Source of the DNA: Flavobacterium supellecticarium
Lineage (GTDB): Bacteria; Bacteroidota; Bacteroidia; Flavobacteriales; Flavobacteriaceae
Direction: 5' to 3'
Assembly (NCBI RefSeq): GCF_004801375.1
Contig: NZ_SSNZ01000008.1
Coordinates: 101,903-165,902, forward strand
Length of the DNA: 64,000 nucleotides
A program made the translations under genes and the position numbers. This document shows positions 43,475 to 51,913 of this stretch, in pieces (positions within the stretch are counted from its first letter, which is position 1; each line of letters starts with the position of its first letter). Under the pieces are notes generated by a model. The model was not told where the DNA came from. It saw only the letters and a program-made list of their open reading frames with translations, and ran no database searches.

Positions 43475-44653
43475 CTATTTGAATGCGTTTAATCCGGTTA
43501 CATCCATACCTGTGATCAATAAGTGAATATCGTGTGTACCTTCGTACGTTACAACCGATTCTAAGTTCATCATATGACGCATGATCGAATATTCACCTGT
43601 GATTCCCATACCACCTAACATCTGACGTGCATCACGGGCAATGGTTAAAGCCATATCCACGTTGTTGCGTTTTGCCATAGAAATCTGAGCCGATGTAGCT
43701 CTTCCTTCGTTACGCAATACACCCAATCTCCAGGTTAATAATTGTGCCTTCGTGATTTCAGTGATCATTTCGGCTAATTTTTTTTGTTGCAATTGTGTCG
43801 CTCCGATTGGTTTGTCAAACTGGATACGCTCTTTTGAATAACGTAAAGCGGTATCGTAACAGTCCATAGCAGCACCGATAGCACCCCATGCAATTCCGTA
43901 ACGTGCCGAGTCAAGACATCCTAGTGGTGCTCCTAATCCGGATTTGTTTGGTAATAAGTTTTCTTTTGGAACTTTTACGTTGTCGAAAATCAATTCACCG
44001 GTAGCCGAAGCACGTAGCGACCATTTATTGTGCGTTTCAGGAGTTGAAAAACCTTCCATACCTCTTTCAACGATCAATCCGTGGATTCTTCCTTCTTCAT
44101 TTTTAGCCCAAACCACAGCGATATCGGCAAATGGCGCATTGGAAATCCACATTTTAGCCCCGTTTAATAAATAGTGATCACCCATATCTTTAAAGTTGGT
44201 CACCATACCACCCGGGTTCGAACCGTAATCTGGCTCTGTTAATCCGAAACAACCGATAAATTCTCCGGTAGCTAATTTCGGAAGGTATTTCATACGCTGC
44301 TCTTCGTTACCGTATTTCCAGATTGGATACATTACCAAAGAAGATTGTACAGAAGAAGTAGAACGTACACCAGAATCACCTCTTTCAATTTCCTGCATGA
44401 TTAAACCGTAAGAGATCTGATCCAATCCGGCACCACCATATTCTACAGGAATATAAGGACCGAAACCACCGATTTCTGCTAAACCGTTGATGATTTGTTT
44501 TGGGAATTCTGCTTTTTGAGCATATTCTTCGATAATTGGAGATACGTCACGTTTTACCCAGGCACGGGCAGCATCACGTACTAATTTATGTTCGTCTGAT
44601 AATAAATCGTCTAATAGGTAATAATCAGGAGCTTGAAATAAGTCTGGTTTCAT
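43475..44653 (-). CDS. Acyl-CoA dehydrogenase, glutaryl-CoA dehydrogenase-like
   Basis: A 392-residue FAD enzyme. The family signatures CFGLTEPDYGSNPGG (FAD and substrate loop) and MLGGMGITGEYSIMRHMMNLESVVTYEGTHDIHLLITG are intact, with the catalytic base Glu371 in the TYEGT position. The SVQSSLVMYPI stretch and overall length resemble glutaryl-CoA dehydrogenases, which both oxidise and decarboxylate glutaryl-CoA in lysine and tryptophan breakdown; other short-branched acyl-CoA substrates are possible. Strongly biased codons suggest high expression. It is a single-gene unit with a TACTTTTG promoter and a terminator. Confidence 0.88.
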   Translation of the reverse strand: MKPDLFQAPDYYLLDDLLSDEHKLVRDAARAWVKRDVSPIIEEYAQKAEFPKQIINGLAEIGGFGPYIPVEYGGAGLDQISYGLIMQEIERGDSGVRSTSSVQSSLVMYPIWKYGNEEQRMKYLPKLATGEFIGCFGLTEPDYGSNPGGMVTNFKDMGDHYLLNGAKMWISNAPFADIAVVWAKNEEGRIHGLIVERGMEGFSTPETHNKWSLRASATGELIFDNVKVPKENLLPNKSGLGAPLGCLDSARYGIAWGAIGAAMDCYDTALRYSKERIQFDKPIGATQLQQKKLAEMITEITKAQLLTWRLGVLRNEGRATSAQISMAKRNNVDMALTIARDARQMLGGMGITGEYSIMRHMMNLESVVTYEGTHDIHLLITGMDVTGLNAFK

Positions 44654-44673
44654 TGTTTATAAATTTTGGTTCA

Positions 44674-44681
44674 CAAAAGTA
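44674..44681 (-). promoter_or_regulatory. -7 promoter element of the acyl-CoA dehydrogenase gene (TACTTTTG)
   Basis: Exact TAnnTTTG on the minus strand, 20 bases before the ATG at 44653. The remaining 200 bases up to trmN6 hold no other recognisable element. Confidence 0.65.
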
Positions 44682-44881
44682 AGCAAACAAAATCAACTTT
44701 TCAACACTATAGAGCGCTATAATATCGAATTGGCCTAAATTTTAGAGGTATAAATTCGCTGATCTAAAATTATTTTTGTTTTGAAAACAGGAAAAATTTA
44801 AAAAACAGTAAAACAGCTAAAACGAATACATTTTGTTGTAAATATAACAAATAACCAAATAAAGGAAAGGTGTAAAATGTT

Positions 44882-45589
44882 TTATAGCTTCAGATAAAAA
44901 TCTTTAGCCAGTGCGGTATATTCCGGAGTATATTGATGGCGGGCGACTTCAATAATAAGTTCGTCCGTTTCCGGCTGATTTTCCGGATTTCGGGAAAAAG
45001 CGATCAGACTTCGTTTGATTTCAGTGCTAGGTGTGCCTTTAACCCGTGTTATTTTAAAAGGAAACAATTCGCATTCCTGAGCCAGTCCGATAAAGTGTTC
45101 TTCTTCTTTAAAAGGGATGATCACGGCAAAAATACCAGTATCTGACAATAAAACCGAGGCGGCTTCAACCAAATCTTCAAATGGCATGGCGTCTTCAAAT
45201 CGGGCCAGATCCCTTTGTTCGTTTTGGGAATAGTACGTATCGGTATAAAAAGGCGGATTGGAAACAATCAGGTCGTATTCGTCTTCGATTTCTGCTGCAA
45301 ATTCATCCAAAGCGGCATGATAGCAAAACAAACGATCGTTCCACGGACTGTTTTCGAAATTTTCAACTGCCTGTTCGTAGGCTTCTTCGTCAATTTCCAA
45401 TGCATCGACTTGTTCGGCGGTACTGCGTTGTGCTAGCATTAATGCAATTAATCCGGTTCCGGCGCCAATGTCCAAAATGCTATACGGATGATGATCAAGC
45501 GGAGTCCAGGCGCCTAATAAAACGCCGTCGGTACCCACTTTCATCGCGCAGCGGTCCTGTGCTATGGTAAATTGCTTAAACTGAAACAT
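44882..45589 (-). CDS. trmN6: tRNA1(Val) adenine-37 N6-methyltransferase
   Basis: A 235-residue AdoMet-dependent enzyme. It has the N-terminal FKQFTIAQDRCAMKVGTDGVLLGAW of YfiC/TrmN6 proteins, the AdoMet loop ILDIGAGTGLIALMLAQR, and the base-flipping catalytic motif NPPFY. It modifies A37 of valine tRNA in the cytoplasm. It is the last gene of an rpsP-rimM-trmN6 operon, 6 bases after rimM, a fitting translation-related neighbourhood. Confidence 0.88.
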   Translation of the reverse strand: MFQFKQFTIAQDRCAMKVGTDGVLLGAWTPLDHHPYSILDIGAGTGLIALMLAQRSTAEQVDALEIDEEAYEQAVENFENSPWNDRLFCYHAALDEFAAEIEDEYDLIVSNPPFYTDTYYSQNEQRDLARFEDAMPFEDLVEAASVLLSDTGIFAVIIPFKEEEHFIGLAQECELFPFKITRVKGTPSTEIKRSLIAFSRNPENQPETDELIIEVARHQYTPEYTALAKDFYLKL

Positions 45590-45595
45590 AAGTTT

Positions 45596-46126
45596 TTAAT
45601 TGTTCAGGTAGAGATCAACCAAACCTTCCGGAGTGTTTAAGACCACTTTTTTGTTGGCTCGGTCTATCGCAACGATAAAATCGTCGATCATCGGAACTAA
45701 AATCTCGATTCCGTTATGTTCGATTTCGAACAAAGGTTGTGCGGTGCTGTCGTTGATCGAAACAATTTTTCCGATAATTCCCAAACGGGTATCTTCCACA
45801 TCAAAACCAATCACTTCGTGGAAATAAAATTTATTGCCTTCCAGTTTGGGTAAGGCACTTAATGGTAGGTATAAGGCGCAGCCAAGTAGTTTGTCGGCTT
45901 CCTCTTCACTAGCTACATCTTCAAAACGGATTCTAAGGAAATCGTTTTTGTGTAGCGAACAGCTTTCAATAAAAAAAGGAACCAGATTATTGTTGAATTC
46001 AACAAAAACTGATTCCAATTCTTCGTACATTTCCGGTTCGTCCGTGTCTAAATAAGCAAGGACTTCCCCTTTAAAGCTGAATTTTTTAGCGATTTTACCT
46101 AAATAGAAGCATTCTTCTTTACGCAT
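45596..46126 (-). CDS. rimM: Ribosome maturation factor RimM
   Basis: A 176-residue assembly factor for the 30S head. Residues 1 to about 85 form the RimM N-terminal barrel (FYLGKIAKKFSFKGEVLAYLDTDEP), and the rest the PRC-barrel (YFHEVIGFDVED, PLFEIEHNGIEILVPMIDDFI). The ATG at 46126 was chosen because the longer frame to 46195 would run backwards through the end of rpsP. It lies 16 bases after rpsP, the partner with which RimM directly interacts, and before trmN6. Confidence 0.95.
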   Translation of the reverse strand: MRKEECFYLGKIAKKFSFKGEVLAYLDTDEPEMYEELESVFVEFNNNLVPFFIESCSLHKNDFLRIRFEDVASEEEADKLLGCALYLPLSALPKLEGNKFYFHEVIGFDVEDTRLGIIGKIVSINDSTAQPLFEIEHNGIEILVPMIDDFIVAIDRANKKVVLNTPEGLVDLYLNN

Positions 46127-46142
46127 AGAATCGCCGGGTAAA

Positions 46143-46694
46143 TTAAGCTTGAGTTTCTTCGTTGTTTTCTTCAACAGCAGGAGCCTCTTCAGCAACTTCT
46201 TCAGTAGCAGCTTCTTCAGCAGCAGCAGCCTCAGCAGCTTTAGCAGCTTCTTCAGCAGCAGCCAAACGCTTAGCGTTTACTTCCTGCTCCGCTTTTAATG
46301 CTTTCGCTTTAGCATCAGCCTGAGCTTTGCTTAAACCGTCTTTTTTAGCATCAACTTTAGAAGCTTTCTCGTCTAACCAGGCAGCCAATTTAGCGTCAGC
46401 TTGCTCTTGTGTTAAAGCGCCTTTACGAACACCTCCGTCTAGGTGGTGTTTTAATAAAGCACCTTTGTAAGAAAGGATAGCTCTTGCAGTGTCAGTTGGC
46501 TGAGCACCGTTGTGTAACCATTGTACAGCACTGTCAAGGTTTAAGTCGATAGTAGCTGGGTTAGTGTTTGGATTGTAAGTTCCGATTTTTTCCAGGAATT
46601 TACCATCTCTTTTTGCGCGAGCATCAGCTGCAACAATCCAGTAAAAAGGTTTCCCTTTTTTACCATGTCTTTGTAATCTAATTTTTACTGACAT
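46143..46694 (-). CDS. rpsP: 30S ribosomal protein S16
   Basis: The N-terminal about 80 residues are typical S16 ([40 protein letters not shown]). The protein is 183 residues long, about twice the usual size, with a C-terminal extension rich in Ala, Lys and Glu ending in an acidic tail ([16 protein letters not shown]). This type of extension is known in Bacteroidota S16. It is the first gene of the operon and has a TATATTTG box upstream. The low-complexity extension is not a frameshift, since codon use stays strongly biased. Confidence 0.97.
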   Translation of the reverse strand: MSVKIRLQRHGKKGKPFYWIVAADARAKRDGKFLEKIGTYNPNTNPATIDLNLDSAVQWLHNGAQPTDTARAILSYKGALLKHHLDGGVRKGALTQEQADAKLAAWLDEKASKVDAKKDGLSKAQADAKAKALKAEQEVNAKRLAAAEEAAKAAEAAAAEEAATEEVAEEAPAVEENNEETQA

Positions 46695-46743
46695 AATCTT
46701 GTGATTAAATTTTGAGGTACACGACCTCTGTTAAATAAGGGTG

Positions 46744-46751
46744 CAAATATA
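46744..46751 (-). promoter_or_regulatory. rpsP operon -7 promoter element (TATATTTG)
   Basis: Exact TAnnTTTG on the minus strand, 49 bases before the rpsP ATG. Confidence 0.65.
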
Positions 46752-46899
46752 TAAAACTTTTAAATACAAACGAATACAAAATATATAAAATCCTTAGGTT
46801 CGGATGGGAAGAAAACGGGAGCTATCGTTTTGAAAACAAGATAACTTAGGTGTTTTTGTGATTTTTTATGATTTTATTAGCTTATTATCTATAAAAAAC

Positions 46900-46907
46900 T
46901 ATTTTTG
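46900..46907 (+). promoter_or_regulatory. -7 promoter element (TATTTTTG)
   Basis: Exact TAnnTTTG, 39 bases before the lipoprotein ATG at 46947. Confidence 0.65.
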
Positions 46908-46946
46908 TAGAAATATAATGAACCCAAATATTAATTTGAATTTAAA

Positions 46947-47630
46947 ATGAAAAAAATACTTTCCCTTGTAGTTCTTGTGGCAGCATTCACTTCCTGTGAG
47001 CAGAACGTACAATTTAATAATCCGTCGCTTCAGGGTGAAAAGAACTATGGTTTATGGAGAGCTGCTGATGCACATGCTACCATTGGTGCAGACGGATCGG
47101 TTACAATCGAAGGGATCACGGTAGATGAGCAGGTGATTTTAAGAACATCTTCTTTCCAAAACGGAACGTATCCGTTAGGGACGACAAACCAAAGTAACAG
47201 AGCCAGTTTCATTTCGACGATGAACGGAATGGAAGATATCTATACGACAGGAGTTTTTAGCGGACCAGCGAGTAAAATTGCTTTAGAAAACGGGGGGACA
47301 GGATATACCAATAGTACTTCTGTTTTTACATCGGGCGGTTCCGGAACCGGATTACAGGTTGCGATTCAAACGACAGCCGGAGTGGTGACTACGGTAGCGA
47401 TTCACTTAAGAGGTACCGGATATGTACCGGGCGATATTGTTACTATTGTAGGTGGTGATAATCAGGCAAAATTCCGAGTAGTTAATGTTCAGGGAAGTGA
47501 TGGCGAAATCAAAATTGAAAGCATCCAGGACGGAACGATTACCGGAAGCTTTAAATTTAATGCGAAAAACGATAACGACAGTATTGTAAACTATCAAAAA
47601 GGAGTATTCTACAGAATTCCGATTTATTAA
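46947..47630 (+). CDS. DUF6252-like lipoprotein with inserted GTGY-type repeats
   Basis: A 227-residue lipoprotein with lipobox FTSC (cysteine near 17). The outer parts (WRAADAHATIGADGSVTIEG at the start and SIQDGTITGSFKFNAKN at the end) match a DUF6252-like beta fold common in flavobacteria. Between about residues 110 and 182 lie two repeats (GGTGYTNSTSVFTSGGSGTG and RGTGYVPGDIVTIVGG) of the GTGY type seen in phage and virus fibre proteins. They look inserted into a surface loop. The function is unknown; an envelope or adhesion role is an inference. Confidence 0.6.
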   Translation: MKKILSLVVLVAAFTSCEQNVQFNNPSLQGEKNYGLWRAADAHATIGADGSVTIEGITVDEQVILRTSSFQNGTYPLGTTNQSNRASFISTMNGMEDIYTTGVFSGPASKIALENGGTGYTNSTSVFTSGGSGTGLQVAIQTTAGVVTTVAIHLRGTGYVPGDIVTIVGGDNQAKFRVVNVQGSDGEIKIESIQDGTITGSFKFNAKNDNDSIVNYQKGVFYRIPIY

Positions 47631-47650
47631 ATCGAAATATATAAAGATAC

Positions 47651-47679
47651 AAAACCACCTTTCGAGGTGGTTTTTTTAT
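47651..47679 (+). terminator. Terminator after the lipoprotein gene
   Basis: A 10-base perfect stem (AAAACCACCT and AGGTGGTTTT) with a TTCG loop and a T run. Confidence 0.9.
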
Positions 47680-47777
47680 GAATTATAAATGTCTGAAATG
47701 AATAAATATTTGGCTTTTTATGATTTTAACACTCGATAAAAACACGCCAACTTTGCCTCATATTTATTGATGGACTT

Positions 47778-49136
47778 ATGCATCGCAACACGCTGGTTTT
47801 TTTAAACCACAAAAAGAAGAGTATTTCAGGCAAGCTACTCACTATCATTTTACTGCTTTCGGGTACAGTAACGATAAACGCCCAACAAATTACCAGGCTA
47901 AAGCTACACGATGCCTGGCAAATGGCCGAAAAAAACAACCGGTTTATTCAAAAAGCCCATATCGACGAACAGGTTTCCGGTGAAACGGTCAAAACCAAAA
48001 AAGAACTCCGCTTACCCGAAGTGGAATTGCATTCCCTGTATTCCAGAATTACCAATCTGACAGAGTTTCAAAGTGGCTTTCTTCAGGGAAAACAGGTCAC
48101 TAAAACCATCCCCGAAATCTACGAGGTGTCGGCAGCATTCCGAATGCCGTTATATGCCGGAAATAAAATCAACCATACGGTAAAAATAGCAGAAAAAGAG
48201 TCGGAGTTAATGACTTTAAAATCCGAAAAAACGACCAACGACGTAAAGTTACAGGTTGTAGCGTCGTTTTTGGGAATCTATAAAATGATGGCGCTTCAGG
48301 AAATAATTGACGAAAGCATCCAGGAGGAACAGGAACGTCTAAAAGAAGTACAGTCGTTTAAAAAACACGGAACGGTCACCAAAAACGAAGTCTTACGCGC
48401 CGAATTGCAATTATCCGATCGGGAACTGGATGCACTCACCAACCGCAAAAACATTGCGATAGCACTACACGATCTAAAAACCATGATGCAACTTCCGGAA
48501 GGTCAACTCATAGAACCCGATACGACGCAGTTGCTCTCCGGATTAAAACATATCGAAAGTTACGACTACTTTTTAAAAGCGGCTTTGGATAACGAAGAGA
48601 TAAAAATGGCGCAAAAGGAAATCGAAATCGGACATTTGGAAAAGAAACTCGTAAAGTCCAATTATTATCCGACGATTAGTTTGTTTGGAAATTACAGTTT
48701 TAAATATCCGAATTATATGTTTTTTCCGCCGGATCCGTACCTCTATTCGTTGGGGCAAGTGGGGATTGAAGCCACATTTAATCTTTCCACTTTGCATAAA
48801 AACAAAGCAAAATCCCGTATAGCCGATCAACAATTGGAGCGCCAAAAAATGGAAGCCGGCATTGTAAAAGATGCTGTCGAGGATAAAATATTTGCCGATT
48901 ACAGGCACTATCAGGAAAGTCTCGCCCGGATTCCGGTAACCGAAAAAGCATTGGCATTGGCAGTCGAAAACTACCGGATTGTCAAGTTAAAATACCTGAA
49001 CCAGCTGGTTTTGATCACCGAAATGATTGATGCCGATAATGCATTGCTGGAAGCCCGATATAAAAATACGGCTACCAAAATTGAAGCCGCGATGAAGTAC
49101 TACGAGCTACTGCATACGGCCGACCGATTACACTAA
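47778..49136 (+). CDS. TolC-family outer membrane efflux protein
   Basis: A 452-residue outer membrane channel subunit. After an N-terminal signal sequence (to about NAQQ, residue 36) it shows the two TolC-type helical-hairpin halves with long heptad segments (about residues 100-250 and 280-440). It trimerises into an outer membrane and periplasmic tunnel. The next two genes encode an EmrA-like adaptor and an EmrB-like MFS pump, making a complete tripartite exporter. The N-terminus is longer than usual; an internal ATG further on could be the true start. The substrate is unknown. Confidence 0.88.
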   Translation: MHRNTLVFLNHKKKSISGKLLTIILLLSGTVTINAQQITRLKLHDAWQMAEKNNRFIQKAHIDEQVSGETVKTKKELRLPEVELHSLYSRITNLTEFQSGFLQGKQVTKTIPEIYEVSAAFRMPLYAGNKINHTVKIAEKESELMTLKSEKTTNDVKLQVVASFLGIYKMMALQEIIDESIQEEQERLKEVQSFKKHGTVTKNEVLRAELQLSDRELDALTNRKNIAIALHDLKTMMQLPEGQLIEPDTTQLLSGLKHIESYDYFLKAALDNEEIKMAQKEIEIGHLEKKLVKSNYYPTISLFGNYSFKYPNYMFFPPDPYLYSLGQVGIEATFNLSTLHKNKAKSRIADQQLERQKMEAGIVKDAVEDKIFADYRHYQESLARIPVTEKALALAVENYRIVKLKYLNQLVLITEMIDADNALLEARYKNTATKIEAAMKYYELLHTADRLH

Positions 49137-49173
49137 TTAGTCCAACTCAATATTCTAATTCAATTTTTACAAG

Positions 49174-50223
49174 ATGGGAAAACAAAAGGCGCCAGGGGCA
49201 CATCGTTCTTTTCATACATTGATCACCGTAATAGCCGGTTGCATCGTTTTTTGCGGAATCGTTCTGGGAATCTGGTTCCTGATTTTCTATAACAACCACG
49301 AGGAAACCAACGATGCGCAGGTTGATCAATACGTCACACCGGTTATGGCTCGGGTAACCGGATTTGTACAGGAAGTGCGCTACGAGGAAAATCAGTTTGT
49401 CCGTAAAGGGGATACGCTGATCGTAATCGACAACCGGGAATATAAATCCCATCTTGACCGGGCGCTGGCCGATGTTAACCATGCGCGTCAGGATATAAAA
49501 GTAATCGAAAACAGCGTGGCTACCGTATCGAATAAAACCGCCGAACAGGAAGCGCAACTCGAAGCCGCACGTACGGAAGTCTGGAAAACCGGACAGGATT
49601 ACCAACGGTATAAGGCTTTATTAAAGGAAGAGGCGGCGACCGAACAACAATTGGAACAGGTAAAAGCCGCCTATGAAACGGCTGAAGCCCATTATAACGA
49701 AATTCAGAAAATCATTCGTACAACGGCTTTAAATACAACAGAAACCCGTTCGAAACTGCCAACGGCTGCGGCTGTAGTGCAATCCAATCAGGCGATGGCA
49801 GACAATGCCTCACTTTTCCTGTCGTATACTATAATAACAGCTCCGTATGATGGTTGGGTGGGTCGGAAAACGATACAACCGGGACAAATGGTCAAAGAAG
49901 GACAAACGTTGGTCTCGATTGTCAGTAAGGAAAAGTGGGTAACGGCGAATTTTAAAGAAACGCAATTACAATACCTTACCATCGGTCAGGAAGTGGAATT
50001 AAAAGCCGATGCGGTGCGGGGACGTGTTTTTCGCGGAACGGTGGAATCGTTATCACCGGCCAGTGGTGCGCGTTTTTCCCTATTGCCGCCCGACAATGCG
50101 ACGGGTAACTTTGTTAAAATTGAGCAACGGATTCCGGTTCGGATCAAACTGGCTGAAACAGATGATCAAACCGAGTTTTTACGGGCGGGGATGAATATAA
50201 TTGTAATAGCCGAACACCAATAG
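49174..50223 (+). CDS. EmrA-like membrane fusion protein
   Basis: A 349-residue periplasmic adaptor with one N-terminal helix (about residues 16-38), a lipoyl half (VTPVMARVTGFVQEVRYEENQFVRKGDTLIVID), a coiled coil (about 90-190), the second lipoyl half (ITAPYDGWVGRKTIQPGQMVKEGQ) and a beta-barrel domain. The NNHEETNDAQVDQYVTPV start is typical of EmrA/HlyD_D23 adaptors. It should connect the MFS pump encoded 3 bases downstream to the TolC-type channel encoded upstream. No regulator gene is adjacent. Confidence 0.9.
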   Translation: MGKQKAPGAHRSFHTLITVIAGCIVFCGIVLGIWFLIFYNNHEETNDAQVDQYVTPVMARVTGFVQEVRYEENQFVRKGDTLIVIDNREYKSHLDRALADVNHARQDIKVIENSVATVSNKTAEQEAQLEAARTEVWKTGQDYQRYKALLKEEAATEQQLEQVKAAYETAEAHYNEIQKIIRTTALNTTETRSKLPTAAAVVQSNQAMADNASLFLSYTIITAPYDGWVGRKTIQPGQMVKEGQTLVSIVSKEKWVTANFKETQLQYLTIGQEVELKADAVRGRVFRGTVESLSPASGARFSLLPPDNATGNFVKIEQRIPVRIKLAETDDQTEFLRAGMNIIVIAEHQ

Positions 50224-50226
50224 GCG

Positions 50227-51810
50227 ATGTCGCAAACTAGTGTTTTTAAGCCCTGGGTTCCCAATTGGGCGATCATTCTGATTCTGATTGTGTGTATGTT
50301 GCATTCGATGGTATTGTTGGGGGTATATACCGCGAATGTGACCTATTCGGCCAGTTTTTTGGATGTGGATGTGGAAGACTTGCAGTTTTCATTATGTGTG
50401 ACCTATGGAACCTTTCTGGCTACGATTTTGATCGAAAGCCGACTGTTTAAATTTTTTCCGACCAAAAAGTATTTTGTAACGATTTACAGTCTGGCGGCAA
50501 TCACGTTTATCTTGTCGGCCTATACCGATAATTATTCCGTGTTTATCATGCTACGGATGGTCGAGGGGGTATTAATGGCTTTACCGTGGATTCCGTTGCG
50601 TCAATTGCTGATCACCCGGTTTAAATCCAAAAATGCAGTGATCATAGGGTTTAGCTGCAATTATGGAGCCTTGTTGTTGGCATCGCCTTTTATTATGAAT
50701 ATCGCCGTTTGGTTACTCGAAAATTACGACTGGACGTATATGGCTTATGGTTCGGCCCTATTTCAAATACTTTGTGTGGCGTTGGTTATGCTGACGTTTA
50801 ACAACAATCGGTTTCATAAAAAAATCCCCTTGTATCAGGTCGATTGGGCGAGTTATATCTTGGTGTTGACGGCTATCCTATGCGGATCGTTTTTCTTTAT
50901 TTATGGAGAGCGGAGATACTGGTTTGATTCGCCGCAAATCATTCTATCGTTGCTCATAACTTTAGTTGCCGGCGGATTGTTTGTGATCCGACAACAATTG
51001 GTAAAAAGACCTTGTTTTGATATGAATGTGTTTCGCTATGCGAATCTTCGAACCGGTTTTTTTCTTTTTGTGATTTTTTATATTGCCCGGGCGACACTAA
51101 ATATGTGTCATAGTGCGATGTTTACCGTTTGGAATTGGGAACCCTCGCGCGTGGCACAGGTGCAATACCTTAATGTGATCGGAAATGTAATCGGAATGGT
51201 TTTGGCGGGTATCTTTCTGGCAAAAGGCATAGCGACACGGCTTATTTTTAGTCTTGGTTTTCTGATTTTTGCGATCTATCATTTTTGGTTTACCTTTTTA
51301 TTTGTGCCCGATGTGGCGCTATCGGATATTCTTATTCCGTATATGTTACAAGGTGTAGCAGTTGGTGTTTTATTTGTACCGTTGGTGTTGTTTACGGTAT
51401 CGTCGGTTCCAACACATTATGCGCCTTTTTCCGGTACGGTTGGTGTAAGTGGTCGTTTTTGGGGAAGTACAATCGGTTTTTGTATTCTGCAAAATGCTCA
51501 GGTGTTTTTGCAGCGATCGCATTTTACAAAACTCCGCCAGTTTGTATTGTCCGAAAGTCCCGTAACCAGTGAGCGATTGGCAAAACTGACCCAAAGTTTT
51601 CTAGCGAAAGGATTTACAGCTGACGAAGCCTATAAATTAGCAGTGCAACAGTTGATTCAGGCCGTCTCCAAACAATCGGTATTATTGTCTGATATGGAAA
51701 TTTTTACCGTAATCGGATACGGACTTTTGTTTTTAGTAGTCCTATTATTACTCAATAGTCATCTAAAACAAACCTTCGATCTGTTTAAAAACCGCGTATG
51801 GGGTAGTTAA
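50227..51810 (+). CDS. MFS transporter of the EmrB/DHA2 type
   Basis: A 527-residue inner membrane pump with about 14 predicted helices. MFS landmarks such as the VEGVLMALPWIPLRQLLITRF segment near residue 110 are visible, although the classical motif A is weak. Large members of this size paired with an EmrA-like adaptor and TolC export drugs or metabolites in exchange for protons. It is the last gene of the three-gene operon. Divergence from textbook EmrB is notable, so the substrate should not be assumed to be a drug. Confidence 0.82.
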   Translation: MSQTSVFKPWVPNWAIILILIVCMLHSMVLLGVYTANVTYSASFLDVDVEDLQFSLCVTYGTFLATILIESRLFKFFPTKKYFVTIYSLAAITFILSAYTDNYSVFIMLRMVEGVLMALPWIPLRQLLITRFKSKNAVIIGFSCNYGALLLASPFIMNIAVWLLENYDWTYMAYGSALFQILCVALVMLTFNNNRFHKKIPLYQVDWASYILVLTAILCGSFFFIYGERRYWFDSPQIILSLLITLVAGGLFVIRQQLVKRPCFDMNVFRYANLRTGFFLFVIFYIARATLNMCHSAMFTVWNWEPSRVAQVQYLNVIGNVIGMVLAGIFLAKGIATRLIFSLGFLIFAIYHFWFTFLFVPDVALSDILIPYMLQGVAVGVLFVPLVLFTVSSVPTHYAPFSGTVGVSGRFWGSTIGFCILQNAQVFLQRSHFTKLRQFVLSESPVTSERLAKLTQSFLAKGFTADEAYKLAVQQLIQAVSKQSVLLSDMEIFTVIGYGLLFLVVLLLLNSHLKQTFDLFKNRVWGS

Positions 51811-51853
51811 TGGCTGTTAACAAATTCTGCTATATTCTTTCTCTAAAAAGCAG

Positions 51854-51861
51854 TACATTTG
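51854..51861 (+). promoter_or_regulatory. dnaE -7 promoter element (TACATTTG)
   Basis: Exact TAnnTTTG, 52 bases before the dnaE ATG. Confidence 0.6.
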
Positions 51862-51913
51862 AAAATTACTTTTTTTTAAAATACGACAGATTTTAAAATA
51901 CTGATTTTTAGCT

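Noticed and set aside
46143..46330. Alanine- and glutamate-rich end of rpsP as a frameshift artefact
   Set aside because: Codon bias stays the same, the frame is continuous and such extensions occur in Bacteroidota S16.
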